A stretch of DNA of 64,000 bases from Bacillota bacterium (GCA_023398495.1 JAEWSG010000085.1:52671-116670); one strand, 5' to 3'. Counted from the stretch's first letter, positions 26,579 to 36,331 are shown. Made by a program: numbers and translations. Notes: a model not told the origin generated them from the letters alone.

Positions 26579-26634
26579 ACGCTTCAACAAGTAATTTTCA
26601 TACCCTTTGTATGGTCAACCTGCTTATTTAATTA

Positions 26635-27015
26635 TTATCCTTCTTCCATGCTATGTTCCAATGTTAGTACAATCACCTTTTCACCAGTCTTTGTACTCAC
26701 ATCCGAGTGCATACTAACTATCTTTACTTTAATAAAACCCCTTATCATTTCTTCAAAATGATTTGTAGAGTTCTCAAATAAAGCAGTCCTCATGTCCTTG
26801 ATCAACTTAATTCCTTGTTCACTTTGAGCAAGCTTTTGTTCAGAGGGAGTAAGAAATCCATCGATTACTATCATTATATGATTCTGAAAGATTTTTGTTC
26901 TAATTTCCCTAGGACCACGTCCCATATATTCCTTCTCAAATTTACTTACCGCATCACTTATCTGTGCCTCAATCTGACCTTTTGTATATACAGGTATTTT
27001 TGATTCCAAATTCAT
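26635..27015 (-). CDS. DUF2294 family protein
   Basis: About 126 residues; a GTGAGG site lies just ahead of the ATG giving MNLESKIPVYTKGQIEAQIS, and a nearby TTG (MESKIP) has better spacing, so the start is uncertain by two codons. The family pattern is clear: KFEKEYMGRGPREIRTKIFQ, MIVIDGFLTPSEQKLAQ and the end DVSTKTGEKVIVLTLE. DUF2294 proteins are small cytoplasmic proteins of unknown function. It is a single gene with its own terminator. Confidence 0.8.
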   Translation of the reverse strand: MNLESKIPVYTKGQIEAQISDAVSKFEKEYMGRGPREIRTKIFQNHIMIVIDGFLTPSEQKLAQSEQGIKLIKDMRTALFENSTNHFEEMIRGFIKVKIVSMHSDVSTKTGEKVIVLTLEHSMEEG

Positions 27016-27262
27016 CAGCCTCACTTAGATAAATAGTACAACATTATTATCAGTGTGTCAAACACTTTTGAATAATTCATAAACAATTCCTGCATATTTC
27101 CATTGAAAAGCAATAATTCATAACATTTCCTGCGTTATATTTGCAAGTCACCTATTCCATTATGTCGCAAAAATCACCTAACTATCTCCTCATAATCATT
27201 AAGACAAATTTTTAATATTTCAGCCAAAACAAAACACTTAAAATATTATATATTAAAAAGTC

Positions 27263-27334
27263 TTAGCTATTTCTAAAAGTTCTTGACTCGCCTTCTCGCT
27301 TTGCATTTGCTTTAATGTATAATACTTTGCTCAT
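27263..27334 (-). pseudogene. N-terminal remnant of an FMN-dependent NADH-azoreductase
   Basis: Behind a GGGAGAC ribosome-binding site, an ATG opens MSKVLYIKANAKREGESRTF and three more residues before a TAA. These 23 residues match the start of AzoR-type flavodoxin-fold azoreductases, which normally run to about 200 residues. No continuation was seen in any frame to the left, so this is a gene stump left by a deletion. Too short for functional use. Confidence 0.6.
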
Positions 27335-27453
27335 TTTTGTCTCCCTTTTATTGAAATATTTATGCCTTTAATATATGAAAAACAAGTAATTATAGTCATG
27401 GTTCATAGTTTAATAAACAGATTCGAAAATTTCAAAAAGCTTCAATTGACTTT

Positions 27454-27666
27454 CTATTTGACATCGTATCCCTGATCTTCTATAGCATCCTTTATAGTAT
27501 CAACACTTATCCTTTCAGGATAAAATTCGATTGTCACCTTATTACCCTTTATATCAACAGCTACACTTTCAACACCTTCTAATTCCCCTACGGCTTTCTT
27601 TACGCTGTTCTCACAGTGACTACAGGACATACCTTCTACATTCAGGGTTTTTACTTCAGTTGCCAT
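27454..27666 (-). CDS. copZ: Copper chaperone CopZ
   Basis: 70 residues behind AAAGGAGGC. It is a single heavy-metal-associated domain with the Cu(I) motif GMSCSHC near residues 13-19, then ENSVKKAVGELEGVESVAVD and the DAIEDQGYDV end, the size and layout of CopZ. It should shuttle Cu(I) to the CopA ATPase encoded just upstream, 78 bases away on the same strand, with which it is probably co-transcribed. Confidence 0.93.
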   Translation of the reverse strand: MATEVKTLNVEGMSCSHCENSVKKAVGELEGVESVAVDIKGNKVTIEFYPERISVDTIKDAIEDQGYDVK

Positions 27667-27744
27667 ATAATTGCCTCCTTTGTTTATTAAATGTTAATTT
27701 TTCAAAATAGATCACACTCTTGTTTTACCCCTTCATAAGTATTA

Positions 27745-30165
27745 CTAAACTGTCGGTTTATACCTTTTCAAACTCAAGGAGTTTGTTACAACCGACACCG
27801 AGCTGAATGCCATCGCACCACCTGCTATAATTGGGCTTAACATACCAAAAGCAGCAAATGGAATTCCAACAATGTTATATATGAATGCCCAGAAAAGATT
27901 CTGCTTTATCTTCCTCATTGTTTTCCTTGAAAGCTTTATTGCTGTTGGAATAGACCTTAAGTCACCCCTCATAAGAGTTATATCGGCAGCTTCTATAGCC
28001 ACATCCGTTCCCGTACCTATGGCCATACCGATATCTGCTGTTGCAAGGGCAGGTGCATCATTTATACCATCACCGACCATTCCAACTATCTTGCCCTGTT
28101 TTTTAAGCTTCTCAACTTCCTCTGCTTTGTTTTCGGGCAGCACCTCTGAGAGCACATTGCTTATTCCGACTTGCTTTGCTATCGCATTTGCCGTTCTTCT
28201 ATTATCACCTGTAATCATGTAAACTTCAATACCCATCTTCTTAAGCTCTTCAATTGCTTCCTTTGAATGCTCTTTTACTGTATCTGCTACAGCTACAATA
28301 GCTTCAATCTGGTTATTTACCGCCAAAAGCATTGCAGTTTTTCCCTCATCTTCAAGCCTGACAATTTCCCTTTCGGTTTTTGAAATATCAATTCCCTTTT
28401 CAGTCATGAGCTTCCTTGTCCCTATATATATGTTTCTATTTTCAATTGCCGACATAATACCTCTGCCGGGAATTGCTTCAAATCTATCCGGATCGGGTAA
28501 ATTACCGAACTCGGCCTTTCCTTTTTCGTATATGGCAACACCCAAAGGATGCTCGGATGACTTTTCAGATATAGCAGATAACTTTAAAATTTCAGCCTTA
28601 TCCATATTTCCTAGCGAAACAATGTCAGTAACCTCAGGCTGACCTTTTGTTATTGTCCCGGTTTTATCAAGGACAACTGAAGTGAGTTTATAAGCCATTT
28701 CAAGGTGTTCTCCGCCCTTTATCAGAATTCCGTTTTCTGCACCCTTACCTGTTCCAACCATAATAGCTGTAGGTGTTGCAAGACCGAGTGCACACGGGCA
28801 CGCAATAACAAGTACCGCTACAGCACTGACAATGGCTGATGTAATACTGCCGGAAGTAAAATACCATATCAGAAAAGTTACAATTGCTATCCCAATTACA
28901 ACAGGTACAAATATACCAGATACCTGGTCGGCAATCTTCTGTATAGGCGCTTTTGATCCTTGAGCATCTTCAACCATTTTAATAATCTGTGAAAGGGCTG
29001 TATCCTTTCCAACTTTAGTTGCCTCAAACTTGAAAGTCCCAAATTTATTTATAGTGGCACCAATTACTAAATCTCCGGCTTTTTTCTCGACAGGCAAGCT
29101 TTCTCCGGTAAGCATGGATTCATCAATTGAAGAATTCCCTTCAATTATTTTTCCGTCAACAGGTACCTTTTCACCCGGTCTCACAACAATAATGTCGCTG
29201 ACTTCTACATCTTCCACTGGAATATCCTCTTCGGTACCGTTCCTTATTACCCTGGCTGTTCTAGCCTGAAGGCCCATAAGTTTTTTTATAGCTTCTGAAG
29301 TTTTACCCTTTGCCACAGCTTCTAAATACTTTCCAAGCAGAATCAAAGTTATAATTACTGCACTTGCTTCAAAATATAATTCTTTCATCATCATCCCGGT
29401 TTCCTTATGAGATGCAAAAAAGCCATTATATATGCTGAAAAAGTATGCTGCTGAAGTACCCATTGCTATCAGTACATCCATATTTGCACTTTTTGCCCTC
29501 AACGCATGGTATGCATTTTTGTAAAACCTGAAGCCAATTATGAATTGCACCGGAGTTGCAACAATAAGCTGAAATAATTCATTATGCAAAAAAGCAATAT
29601 CTATATTTACAAGCGTAAGCAGCATAGCCATTATCAGTGGAGAACTTAAAATCGCTGAGGTAATAAGCTCTGCTCTAAGTCTCTTAATTTCCTTTTCCCT
29701 TTGCTCCTTTTCTTTGTCCTTTGAAACATTTTCAATCTTTTCAGCCTTATAACCAAGTGCTTCTATAGTCTTAATCAGCTCTGCACTCTTTACCTTTGCA
29801 GAATCATACTTAATATTAGCCCTCTCAGTTGCAAGATTTATAGCTGCATTAACTCCATCAATCTTGTTAAGCCTTTTTTCAATTTTTGTACTGCATGCTG
29901 CACAAGACATTCCTGATATCTTAAGCTCTATTTTTGTACCATCCTTGTCCTCTTCTTTAACAGCCTCATAACCCAACTTTTTGACAGCTTCACTAATCTG
30001 GCTGCTGCTGACAGAATTATCTTCAAACTCAACTGTGGCCTTCTCTACGGCAAAATTCACATTAGCCTGCTTGATACCTTCCAATTTATTTAAGCCCTTT
30101 TCGATTCTTGCTGCACAAGCTGCACAAGACATTCCTGATATTTTAAAGGATTCTTTCCTATCCAC
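27745..30165 (-). CDS. copA: Copper-exporting P1B-type ATPase CopA
   Basis: About 806 residues. Two heavy-metal domains (GMSCAACAARIEKGL near residue 14 and GMSCAACSTKIEKRL near residue 86) lead to eight membrane helices with the copper site ACPCALGLATP. The phosphorylation motif is VLDKTGTITKG, with TGES in the actuator domain and GDGINDAPAL in the hinge. I prefer the GTG giving MDRKESF, eight bases after AAGGAAG, over the GTG three codons earlier, which abuts the ribosome-binding site. It pumps Cu(I) out of the cytoplasm. It belongs to a leftward copper operon with copZ downstream and a DUF2318 protein and two-component system upstream. Confidence 0.95.
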   Translation of the reverse strand: MDRKESFKISGMSCAACAARIEKGLNKLEGIKQANVNFAVEKATVEFEDNSVSSSQISEAVKKLGYEAVKEEDKDGTKIELKISGMSCAACSTKIEKRLNKIDGVNAAINLATERANIKYDSAKVKSAELIKTIEALGYKAEKIENVSKDKEKEQREKEIKRLRAELITSAILSSPLIMAMLLTLVNIDIAFLHNELFQLIVATPVQFIIGFRFYKNAYHALRAKSANMDVLIAMGTSAAYFFSIYNGFFASHKETGMMMKELYFEASAVIITLILLGKYLEAVAKGKTSEAIKKLMGLQARTARVIRNGTEEDIPVEDVEVSDIIVVRPGEKVPVDGKIIEGNSSIDESMLTGESLPVEKKAGDLVIGATINKFGTFKFEATKVGKDTALSQIIKMVEDAQGSKAPIQKIADQVSGIFVPVVIGIAIVTFLIWYFTSGSITSAIVSAVAVLVIACPCALGLATPTAIMVGTGKGAENGILIKGGEHLEMAYKLTSVVLDKTGTITKGQPEVTDIVSLGNMDKAEILKLSAISEKSSEHPLGVAIYEKGKAEFGNLPDPDRFEAIPGRGIMSAIENRNIYIGTRKLMTEKGIDISKTEREIVRLEDEGKTAMLLAVNNQIEAIVAVADTVKEHSKEAIEELKKMGIEVYMITGDNRRTANAIAKQVGISNVLSEVLPENKAEEVEKLKKQGKIVGMVGDGINDAPALATADIGMAIGTGTDVAIEAADITLMRGDLRSIPTAIKLSRKTMRKIKQNLFWAFIYNIVGIPFAAFGMLSPIIAGGAMAFSSVSVVTNSLSLKRYKPTV

Positions 30166-30302
30166 ATTTATCACTTCCTTTATTTATGTCATATATTATT
30201 TATACCCAGTTTTAAGCTCATCAATATTTTAATACTTAATATTTTAGCATGTGTTAGTTCTGTCAGAAAAATATAAATATATTATGGAAAATTTATTTTT
30301 AT

Positions 30303-30830
30303 TTATTGTGTTTTCCAGTTAGCAGTAAACAGGTTTTTATTTTTTACAATAAAGTCATTTGAAATAACAATATTTGTACCGTCATCTGTCTTCTCATCCT
30401 TCATTATAGGTATAGGGTTGCAACCACCTCTTTGCTGCTCAATCATATCCATTGAAAACGTGTTTCCGCAATTCTGACAAACTAAAACGTCACCTTGCTG
30501 TTTGTAATAAGCTCTTGGTGATCCGTTACATACCTGGCATGTATTGAAGGCAGTTCTGATAGAACCGTCTGAAGCTTTAACTGCAAGAATCTCCAATCTG
30601 GTTCCGTTTACGTTATACGGAAAGAACTTCGCAGTTTCAGTTATTTCACTCTTTGGAATAGTTAAGTCTCCACCGGTAGAAACTGCTTTGTCGTTTCCTC
30701 CACCCATGCCGGCCTTTACAATAAATACTGCAGATATTAAAATAACAGCAGTTACAACTGAAATTGCTAAAGCTTTTCTTGTCTTACCTGACTTCTGTCC
30801 TTTTCCTGAGCCTTGCTTTTTATTATTCAC
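30303..30830 (-). CDS. Membrane-anchored DUF2318 protein
   Basis: 175 residues from a GTG behind GGGAG. After a basic start there is one membrane helix (ALAISVVTAVILISAVFIV), then an extracellular domain with cysteine pairs TCQVC and VCQNC and the ending GGCNPIPI, the signature of DUF2318. Family members are often annotated as iron-sulfur or metal-binding and are associated with metal transport. The place between copA and a sensor kinase suggests extracytoplasmic copper handling, which is inference. Confidence 0.82.
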   Translation of the reverse strand: MNNKKQGSGKGQKSGKTRKALAISVVTAVILISAVFIVKAGMGGGNDKAVSTGGDLTIPKSEITETAKFFPYNVNGTRLEILAVKASDGSIRTAFNTCQVCNGSPRAYYKQQGDVLVCQNCGNTFSMDMIEQQRGGCNPIPIMKDEKTDDGTNIVISNDFIVKNKNLFTANWKTQ

Positions 30831-30888
30831 AGTACTCCCACCTTCTAAATATTTTATAAATAAATACTAGCAGGAGTTTGTGAAGATT

Positions 30889-32277
30889 TTATGAAGATGG
30901 AAGTAATACAATAAATTCCGTACCTTTTCCAAGCTCACTTTTAACTTCAATTTTTCCACTATGCGCATCAACCAGTGACTTTGCAATGGCAAGACCAATA
31001 CCCGAACCTCCTGTACTTCTGTTCCTTGACTTGTCTGCACGATAGAACCTTTCAAAAATATAGGGTTGATCTTCGGCAGAAATCCCACTGCCATTGTCTC
31101 TCACAACAATCTTAACCCACCTGTCCGATACTGACAACTCAATAACGACAGTTCCTCCCTCAGGTGTATACTTTAAAGCGTTTGAAAGCAAATTAACAAT
31201 AATCTGGCTGACCTTGTCCCTGTCTGCAAAAATCATTTGTTTTATGCTTTCAAACTTAAGTTCCACACCCTTGCTTATAAAATTACTTTCGAAATTTTGG
31301 ACAATTATTTTAATAAGCTCAGCTATGTCAAAGGATTCTTTGTTTAAAACTAAATTTTCGCCCTCGTACCTTGCTAGTTTTTCCAAATCTCCCACCATTC
31401 TGCCAATTCGCAAAACCTCTTCATGGCAGCTTTTCAACCTTTGAGTGTCTGGCTTCCATATCCCGTCAATCATCGCCTCAAGATGACTCTGCAATGTAGC
31501 TACAGGTGTTCTGAACTCATGAGCAACATCAGCCGACATACGTTTTCTAAGTGACTCCTGCTTTTCCAATGATTCAGCCAGGTTGTTGATAGCCGAAGTC
31601 ATCTGTCCAATTTCTTTTGTGCTTGACTCTTCTGCAATTCTAACCCCATAGTCACCCTTTGCTATAACCTGGGTTGACCTGATCACCTTAGATATAGGGT
31701 AACTTAGTCTCTTTGCCATAATTGCACCAAAGGCAAGTGCAAAAAACAGTGAAAACAAGCCTACTCCAATAAGCATCTTATTTATCGAATTTATAAAATT
31801 AAGGTCACTGTCACTAAAATAAAAAGGGCCATAATACCCAACCTCTACAACACCTATTTCCTCAGAATCCTTGACAATGTTATACGGACTCTCTACATAC
31901 TTACCATTAAAATTTCTGTAACGACTTTCCATATTCCTTGCCATGTGATTAAGCATATCTGTACACATTCCGCTGTTATGAACAGTAGCATCCCATATTG
32001 TACTCCCATTAAGATCTTTTACCCTGATAATCATACCATTTTCCAGTGCATTTATGCCTATATCTTCAATAACCTTACTGTCCCATTTGTTGTCACCCTT
32101 ATACTGCTGGGTAATTAATGCAACAACCTCACGGTTTCTTTCCTCCTGCTGTCTTATAACATAGCTTTGGAAATACTTTTCCAGTACCACATTAGTGAAA
32201 AGAAAAATTAAAGATACAAGCAGCACTATGACAATAATATATGAAACCGTTAGCTTTACCCTCAGACTGTACTTCAT
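30889..32277 (-). CDS. Sensor histidine kinase (copper operon)
   Basis: 462 residues from the ATG giving MKYSLRVKLTVSY, directly after the response-regulator stop (TAG A ATG). Two membrane helices (about 12-32 and 160-180) bracket an extracellular sensor of some 125 residues. HAMP follows, then HisKA with the phospho-acceptor His in MSADVAHEFRTPVATLQSHL, and HATPase with NLLSNALKYTPEGG, DNGSGI and GSGIGLAIAK. The layout matches CusS/BaeS-type kinases. Sitting in the copper operon, it probably reports extracellular copper or envelope stress. Confidence 0.93.
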   Translation of the reverse strand: MKYSLRVKLTVSYIIVIVLLVSLIFLFTNVVLEKYFQSYVIRQQEERNREVVALITQQYKGDNKWDSKVIEDIGINALENGMIIRVKDLNGSTIWDATVHNSGMCTDMLNHMARNMESRYRNFNGKYVESPYNIVKDSEEIGVVEVGYYGPFYFSDSDLNFINSINKMLIGVGLFSLFFALAFGAIMAKRLSYPISKVIRSTQVIAKGDYGVRIAEESSTKEIGQMTSAINNLAESLEKQESLRKRMSADVAHEFRTPVATLQSHLEAMIDGIWKPDTQRLKSCHEEVLRIGRMVGDLEKLARYEGENLVLNKESFDIAELIKIIVQNFESNFISKGVELKFESIKQMIFADRDKVSQIIVNLLSNALKYTPEGGTVVIELSVSDRWVKIVVRDNGSGISAEDQPYIFERFYRADKSRNRSTGGSGIGLAIAKSLVDAHSGKIEVKSELGKGTEFIVLLPSS

Positions 32278-32278
32278 T

Positions 32279-32980
32279 CTATTCACCACCAAAACGATAT
32301 CCTACACCATGAACAGTAAGAATAAACCGTGGGTTTTTACTGTCATCTTCTATTTTTTGCCTCAGGTTTTTGATGTGTGTATCTACTGTTCTGTCATATC
32401 CTTCAAAATCTTCACCAAAGACAAGAACAATCAGTTCATCACGGGTAAAAACCTTTGAAGGATACCTTACCATGGTTGATAACAGCTTGTACTCAATAGG
32501 TGTAAGACTTACTATATTTTGTCCCTTTCTAACCTCATATTTCAGCGTGTCAATAACCAAAGCTCCATCATTAAAAGACAGTACGCCAGATAGCTGTACA
32601 GTCCCACCAGAAGCCCTCCTTAAAAGTGCTCCCACCCTTGCTACAAGCTGCCTTGGACTAAAGGGTTTTGTTACATAATCATCAGCACCAATATCAAGAC
32701 CTTTTAATATGTCCTCTTCTTCAACTTTTGCTGTCAGCATAATTATAGGTACTGACGATCTCTTTCTGATAGTCCTGCATATCTCTTCTCCACTTAAGTC
32801 AGGCAGCATAAGATCCAATATAATAAGAGCCGGATTTTCCTTCTCGAAGATTTCAAGAGCCTGTCTCCCGTTAAAAGCTGCAAAAACAGTGTATCCACTG
32901 CTTTCAAGATAGGATTTCACAACTTCTACAATTTTGTCTTCGTCATCTACAATGAGTATCCGTTTTACTTCTGATGCCAT
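32279..32980 (-). CDS. OmpR-family response regulator (copper operon)
   Basis: 233 residues from the ATG giving MASEVKRILIVDDEDKIV, behind GGAGG. The receiver has DDED, the phospho-Asp in PALIILDLMLPDLSG and the lysine in YVTKPFSPRQLV. The C-terminal winged helix shows LTPIEYKLLSTMVRYPSKVF and YDRTVDTHIKNLRQKIEDD. It pairs with the kinase immediately downstream and probably controls the adjacent copper genes, since no CsoR- or CopY-type repressor is encoded nearby. Confidence 0.94.
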   Translation of the reverse strand: MASEVKRILIVDDEDKIVEVVKSYLESSGYTVFAAFNGRQALEIFEKENPALIILDLMLPDLSGEEICRTIRKRSSVPIIMLTAKVEEEDILKGLDIGADDYVTKPFSPRQLVARVGALLRRASGGTVQLSGVLSFNDGALVIDTLKYEVRKGQNIVSLTPIEYKLLSTMVRYPSKVFTRDELIVLVFGEDFEGYDRTVDTHIKNLRQKIEDDSKNPRFILTVHGVGYRFGGE

Positions 32981-33089
32981 TCTAACCTCCACATGTTTTA
33001 TACGCTACATCTCATTTTATCTATTATCGGCAATTAATAATAGATTATTTCACCTGGCTTAGTGTTTGTATTCTCATTATTCAGCTTTT

Positions 33090-34529
33090 TCAACCACAGC
33101 ATCCGCCGCCACCCCTTACAGGTGGAACAAAGTTTTCCATTTCCTGTTTTTCCTCATCTATATTTACATCCTCTATATTATCTACCACTTTTATATTCCC
33201 ATATATCATTCCCATCCAACAGGTGTAGGTTATGTTACCTGCTTCCTCCGGAGTAAATTCAATAACATTATCGCCCGGTATCAACTCTTTAACAACATTG
33301 TATTTGGGAATAGTAACAGGATTATTGCATCCGTTCAGCTCACCTTCATCCGCTTTGATTGTCCATATAACAGGTATTCCTTTCTGGACTATAATTGGAG
33401 CATAACTTCCGGATTTCATCTCTGTTGTAACCTTTTGTACACTATCTTCAATTTTTGCCACACTTCCTGTACCTGAATTTGCAAATGCAATATTTATTCC
33501 AGACAAATTAAAGCCTCTACCTGCCATCATTACTCCAAGGACAATCACAAGGATTGCACTCACTTTCATCATTTTGTGATTGAATTTCCTGCTAAGCAGC
33601 GAACTCACAGCTCCAAATCCAAACATCAGAGGAACTGTCCCGGTACTGAAAAAAAACATTGATGCCGCACCGGCAATAAAACTGCCTGTACCTAAGGCAT
33701 ATATCTGCATCGCCTGAAGTGGTCCGCATGGCATTAATCCATTCAAGAGTCCTACAAAAAATGGTCCATATTTACCGTTATTGCTATGAATTTTATTCGC
33801 AAAAAACCTTGGCATCCTTGGGCTTAACTTTCTAAGCCACGGGAAAATGTTGAGCATATTAACTCCCATGATTACCATAAAAATGCCTGCCACAATCGCC
33901 ACAATACCTTTGGCTGTTCCTGACAGACTGACTAAGGACCCCATTGCACCAACAATACCGCCAATTACTGTGTACGAAAGCACCCTACCTCCATTATATA
34001 AAAGGCTTGGCTTAAGCTTTGAAAACCGAGTTACGCCTTCTTCCGCTGGTTTATAAGCCACACACTGGGAAAGGTTAATTCCTCCACACATCGCGATACA
34101 ATGAATTGAAGTCATAAGTCCTACAACAAATAAAATTCCATAACCCATATTCTGGTTTACCTGTGGAATAAAATTAAAACCCACAGTATTTTTGAGTACC
34201 AGATATCCCGCTAAAATAATAATACCAATACCCACCAACTGGTTTACATTGAGTTTGTCTTCACTATCGGCTTTTTCTTTTGCTGTGTAATCTTCCTTAC
34301 TGTGAGGTTTGCTTATTACTTTGTAATCCAGATCCTCCACAGCTTTAATTATGCTATCAAGCCCGATTTCACCTGCATCATAAGTAACGTATAGGTCAGA
34401 GCTGGAATAGACCGCTTTAACTTCCCCTATACCTTCCATTTTTTTCAGCTTATTTTCTATCCTCATCTCACAGCTTGCGCAGGTCATTCCCTCTATTTTG
34501 AGAACCCTGCTAATCAACTTTTTCTCCAT
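33090..34529 (-). CDS. HMA - SafE-like membrane - cupredoxin fusion protein
   Basis: 479 residues behind AGAGGTG. An N-terminal heavy-metal domain (GMTCASCEMRIENKL, residues 14-28) is followed by a cytochrome-biogenesis/SafE-type membrane domain with GLMTSIHCIAMCGGINLSQC and NGLMPCGPLQAMQIYALGTG, both typical of this family. A C-terminal extracellular cupredoxin-like domain (about 385-460) ends with candidate copper ligands in YTCWMGMIYG, and the tail is GGGGCCG. The three parts would pass copper between chaperone, membrane and an outer binding site. It heads the copper region, and the response-regulator gene starts about 110 bases downstream. Confidence 0.87.
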   Translation of the reverse strand: MEKKLISRVLKIEGMTCASCEMRIENKLKKMEGIGEVKAVYSSSDLYVTYDAGEIGLDSIIKAVEDLDYKVISKPHSKEDYTAKEKADSEDKLNVNQLVGIGIIILAGYLVLKNTVGFNFIPQVNQNMGYGILFVVGLMTSIHCIAMCGGINLSQCVAYKPAEEGVTRFSKLKPSLLYNGGRVLSYTVIGGIVGAMGSLVSLSGTAKGIVAIVAGIFMVIMGVNMLNIFPWLRKLSPRMPRFFANKIHSNNGKYGPFFVGLLNGLMPCGPLQAMQIYALGTGSFIAGAASMFFFSTGTVPLMFGFGAVSSLLSRKFNHKMMKVSAILVIVLGVMMAGRGFNLSGINIAFANSGTGSVAKIEDSVQKVTTEMKSGSYAPIIVQKGIPVIWTIKADEGELNGCNNPVTIPKYNVVKELIPGDNVIEFTPEEAGNITYTCWMGMIYGNIKVVDNIEDVNIDEEKQEMENFVPPVRGGGGCCG

Positions 34530-34669
34530 ATAAACACCTCTTTACTAAAATTCAAGTTTTCCAGTATTGATAATATGATAACAATGAAATGTGTAGATTT
34601 TATGAAGATTGGCTAATATCAGAATTTAGTGCCGGACTACAATGTTTCCGGATTTATAAAACATTACAG

Positions 34670-35527
34670 CTACATAAATAAAATACAAATGCCCATTAGT
34701 ATAAATACAGTACAAACCATTTTAACCTTTAAATTCTTTTCTTTGAATATCAACCCGCCAATAATTGAAGAAACCAAAATTGATATATTTCTCACCGGGA
34801 TTATTATAGATATTTGGGCATCTTCCATTCCTGTTGCAGTAAAATAAACCCTGTCTGAAATAACCAGAAGCAAACTCATTAGAAGTATATAAACACTTAG
34901 TTTACCGGTCGTTTTATCCCGTGTGGATTTTTTTATATATAAAAGTGCCAGTGTGATGAAAAAAAACAAGGCCATAAAAAAGCAAAACCAGAACTGTAGC
35001 ACTGTTGGGCTGGTACTTTTTAAAATTATACGATCTAAAATTGCAGATAATGAAGAAAATAGACTATTCCCCAAAATGAGAAAAATATATTTTTTCTCAA
35101 AATGGCTCTGCATTTCCTCTTTTCCCGTTTTACCTATTACATAATACGAAGCCAGCATAACAGCTATTCCCAGTAATTTTATTACAGGAAATCTTTCGCC
35201 CAACAAAGAAACACCAAACAGCATTGTAAATATAGGTATAAGTGTATGAAAAGGTGCAACAATGCTGATTGGTAAACGTTTAAATGCCATAAAATTACAT
35301 ATCCAGCTAAGATAAACTGCAAATGATTTTAAAATAATTAATAAAAGAATAGTTCTTTCTATGTTTGTCGATATCTTAAAGTTATAAGAAACAAAAACAA
35401 AACTAAATAGTGTATAGGTGGCAAGTACCTTGAAAACAGATGTATATTGCAGTGCCTTTTTTTTAGATATATCATAAAATCCAAGTAAGACTCCGGAAAT
35501 CAAAGTAAGGTAAAGCCAAGACTGCAT
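34670..35527 (-). CDS. EamA/DMT-superfamily transporter
   Basis: About 285 residues, ten predicted membrane helices in two similar halves, each with an EamA-type pattern (first half ends VIKLLGIAVMLASYYVIGK; second ends MVCTVFILMGICILFM). FHTLIPIFTMLFGVSLLGER and NISILVSSIIGGLIFKEKN are the usual family signatures before the last helices of each half. I prefer the ATG giving MQSWLYLTLISG; a TTG four codons earlier abuts the GGAG site. Substrate is unknown; family members export metabolites or amino acids. Confidence 0.85.
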   Translation of the reverse strand: MQSWLYLTLISGVLLGFYDISKKKALQYTSVFKVLATYTLFSFVFVSYNFKISTNIERTILLLIILKSFAVYLSWICNFMAFKRLPISIVAPFHTLIPIFTMLFGVSLLGERFPVIKLLGIAVMLASYYVIGKTGKEEMQSHFEKKYIFLILGNSLFSSLSAILDRIILKSTSPTVLQFWFCFFMALFFFITLALLYIKKSTRDKTTGKLSVYILLMSLLLVISDRVYFTATGMEDAQISIIIPVRNISILVSSIIGGLIFKEKNLKVKMVCTVFILMGICILFM

Positions 35528-35756
35528 AAATAAATTCAACTCCTACCAGTGCTTTTCGACTGCGATATGTACTCATATATTTTATCACAGTAATTCTTAT
35601 TGCCAACATGAATTTCATTTTATTCTGCCTCACAGCATGGTAAATTTTCAAAAAAGCTTCTTCTAAGGCACTTATTGTTTGTTCTACGTCTTTTATTATG
35701 GTCGCAATGCAAAATAACTCCTCTATCACAAATTCTTTTCGTCTTATATATATTTA

Positions 35757-35797
35757 ATAAGGTCCAAAGCATGTGAAATTCACGCCTTGAACCTTAC
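35757..35797 (-). terminator. Terminator after gerW/ytfJ
   Basis: On the minus strand AAGGTTCAAGGCGTG pairs imperfectly with CATGCTTTGGACCTT across a short loop and is followed by ATTAAATAT. It lies 55 bases after the stop at 35852. Confidence 0.65.
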
Positions 35798-35851
35798 CCT
35801 AATCTATTCAACAAACAGTTGAGTTATATTTAACTACTACACTTGCTCACC

Positions 35852-36331
35852 TTAATTCTGTTGCTGGCCCTGCTGTTGCCCTTGTTGCTGTCCTTGTTGC
35901 TGTCCTTGTTGCTGTCCTTGTCCCTGCTGCCCCTGTTGTGAATTTTGTCCCATACCGGAAAGCATTTGTGGAATTTTACTCATAAGTTGTCCAGCATTAG
36001 CTGCAGCACTCAGTTGCATCATTGATACATTATCCTTATCAATGACAATTACAGCATCTGTACTCAGCTTTGCACCAAGACCAAGAGCACCTCCTGCCAT
36101 ATTTCCAAGTCCTGATACCATACTCATAGCTTGATTCTGAGACGTATTTCCCTGCTGATTTTTACTTGCAGTATTTCCGCTTCCATAACCAAGTGAAACA
36201 GATACTACAGGTATAAATGTTTTATCACCATGAGTAATAGCTTTTCCCAAAAGCCCTTCATTCTGGGTAAAGTTTTCAAGATTTGTAAATAAAGTATCAA
36301 CGCTAGGGTTTAAATTTGTGTTTGTATCCAT
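35852..36331 (-). CDS. ytfJ: Sporulation protein GerW/YtfJ
   Basis: 159 residues behind AAAGGAGG. The body has the YtfJ pattern: LFTNLENFTQNEGLLGKAIT, TFIPVVSVSLGYGSG and LGAKLSTDAVIVIDKDNVSM. It is followed by a low-complexity tail of GQQ and GQQQ repeats of about 28 residues, unusual for the family and probably variable in length. In B. subtilis GerW (YtfJ) is needed for normal spore germination. It follows a DUF2953 gene on the same strand, the ytfI-ytfJ order known from Bacillus. Confidence 0.9.
   Translation of the reverse strand: MDTNTNLNPSVDTLFTNLENFTQNEGLLGKAITHGDKTFIPVVSVSLGYGSGNTASKNQQGNTSQNQAMSMVSGLGNMAGGALGLGAKLSTDAVIVIDKDNVSMMQLSAAANAGQLMSKIPQMLSGMGQNSQQGQQGQGQQQGQQQGQQQGQQQGQQQN

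Noticed and set aside
35472..35729. 85-residue minus-strand frame overlapping the start of the EamA gene
   Set aside because: It overlaps the transporter start in another frame and has no recognisable protein; the transporter start is supported by homology-like features.
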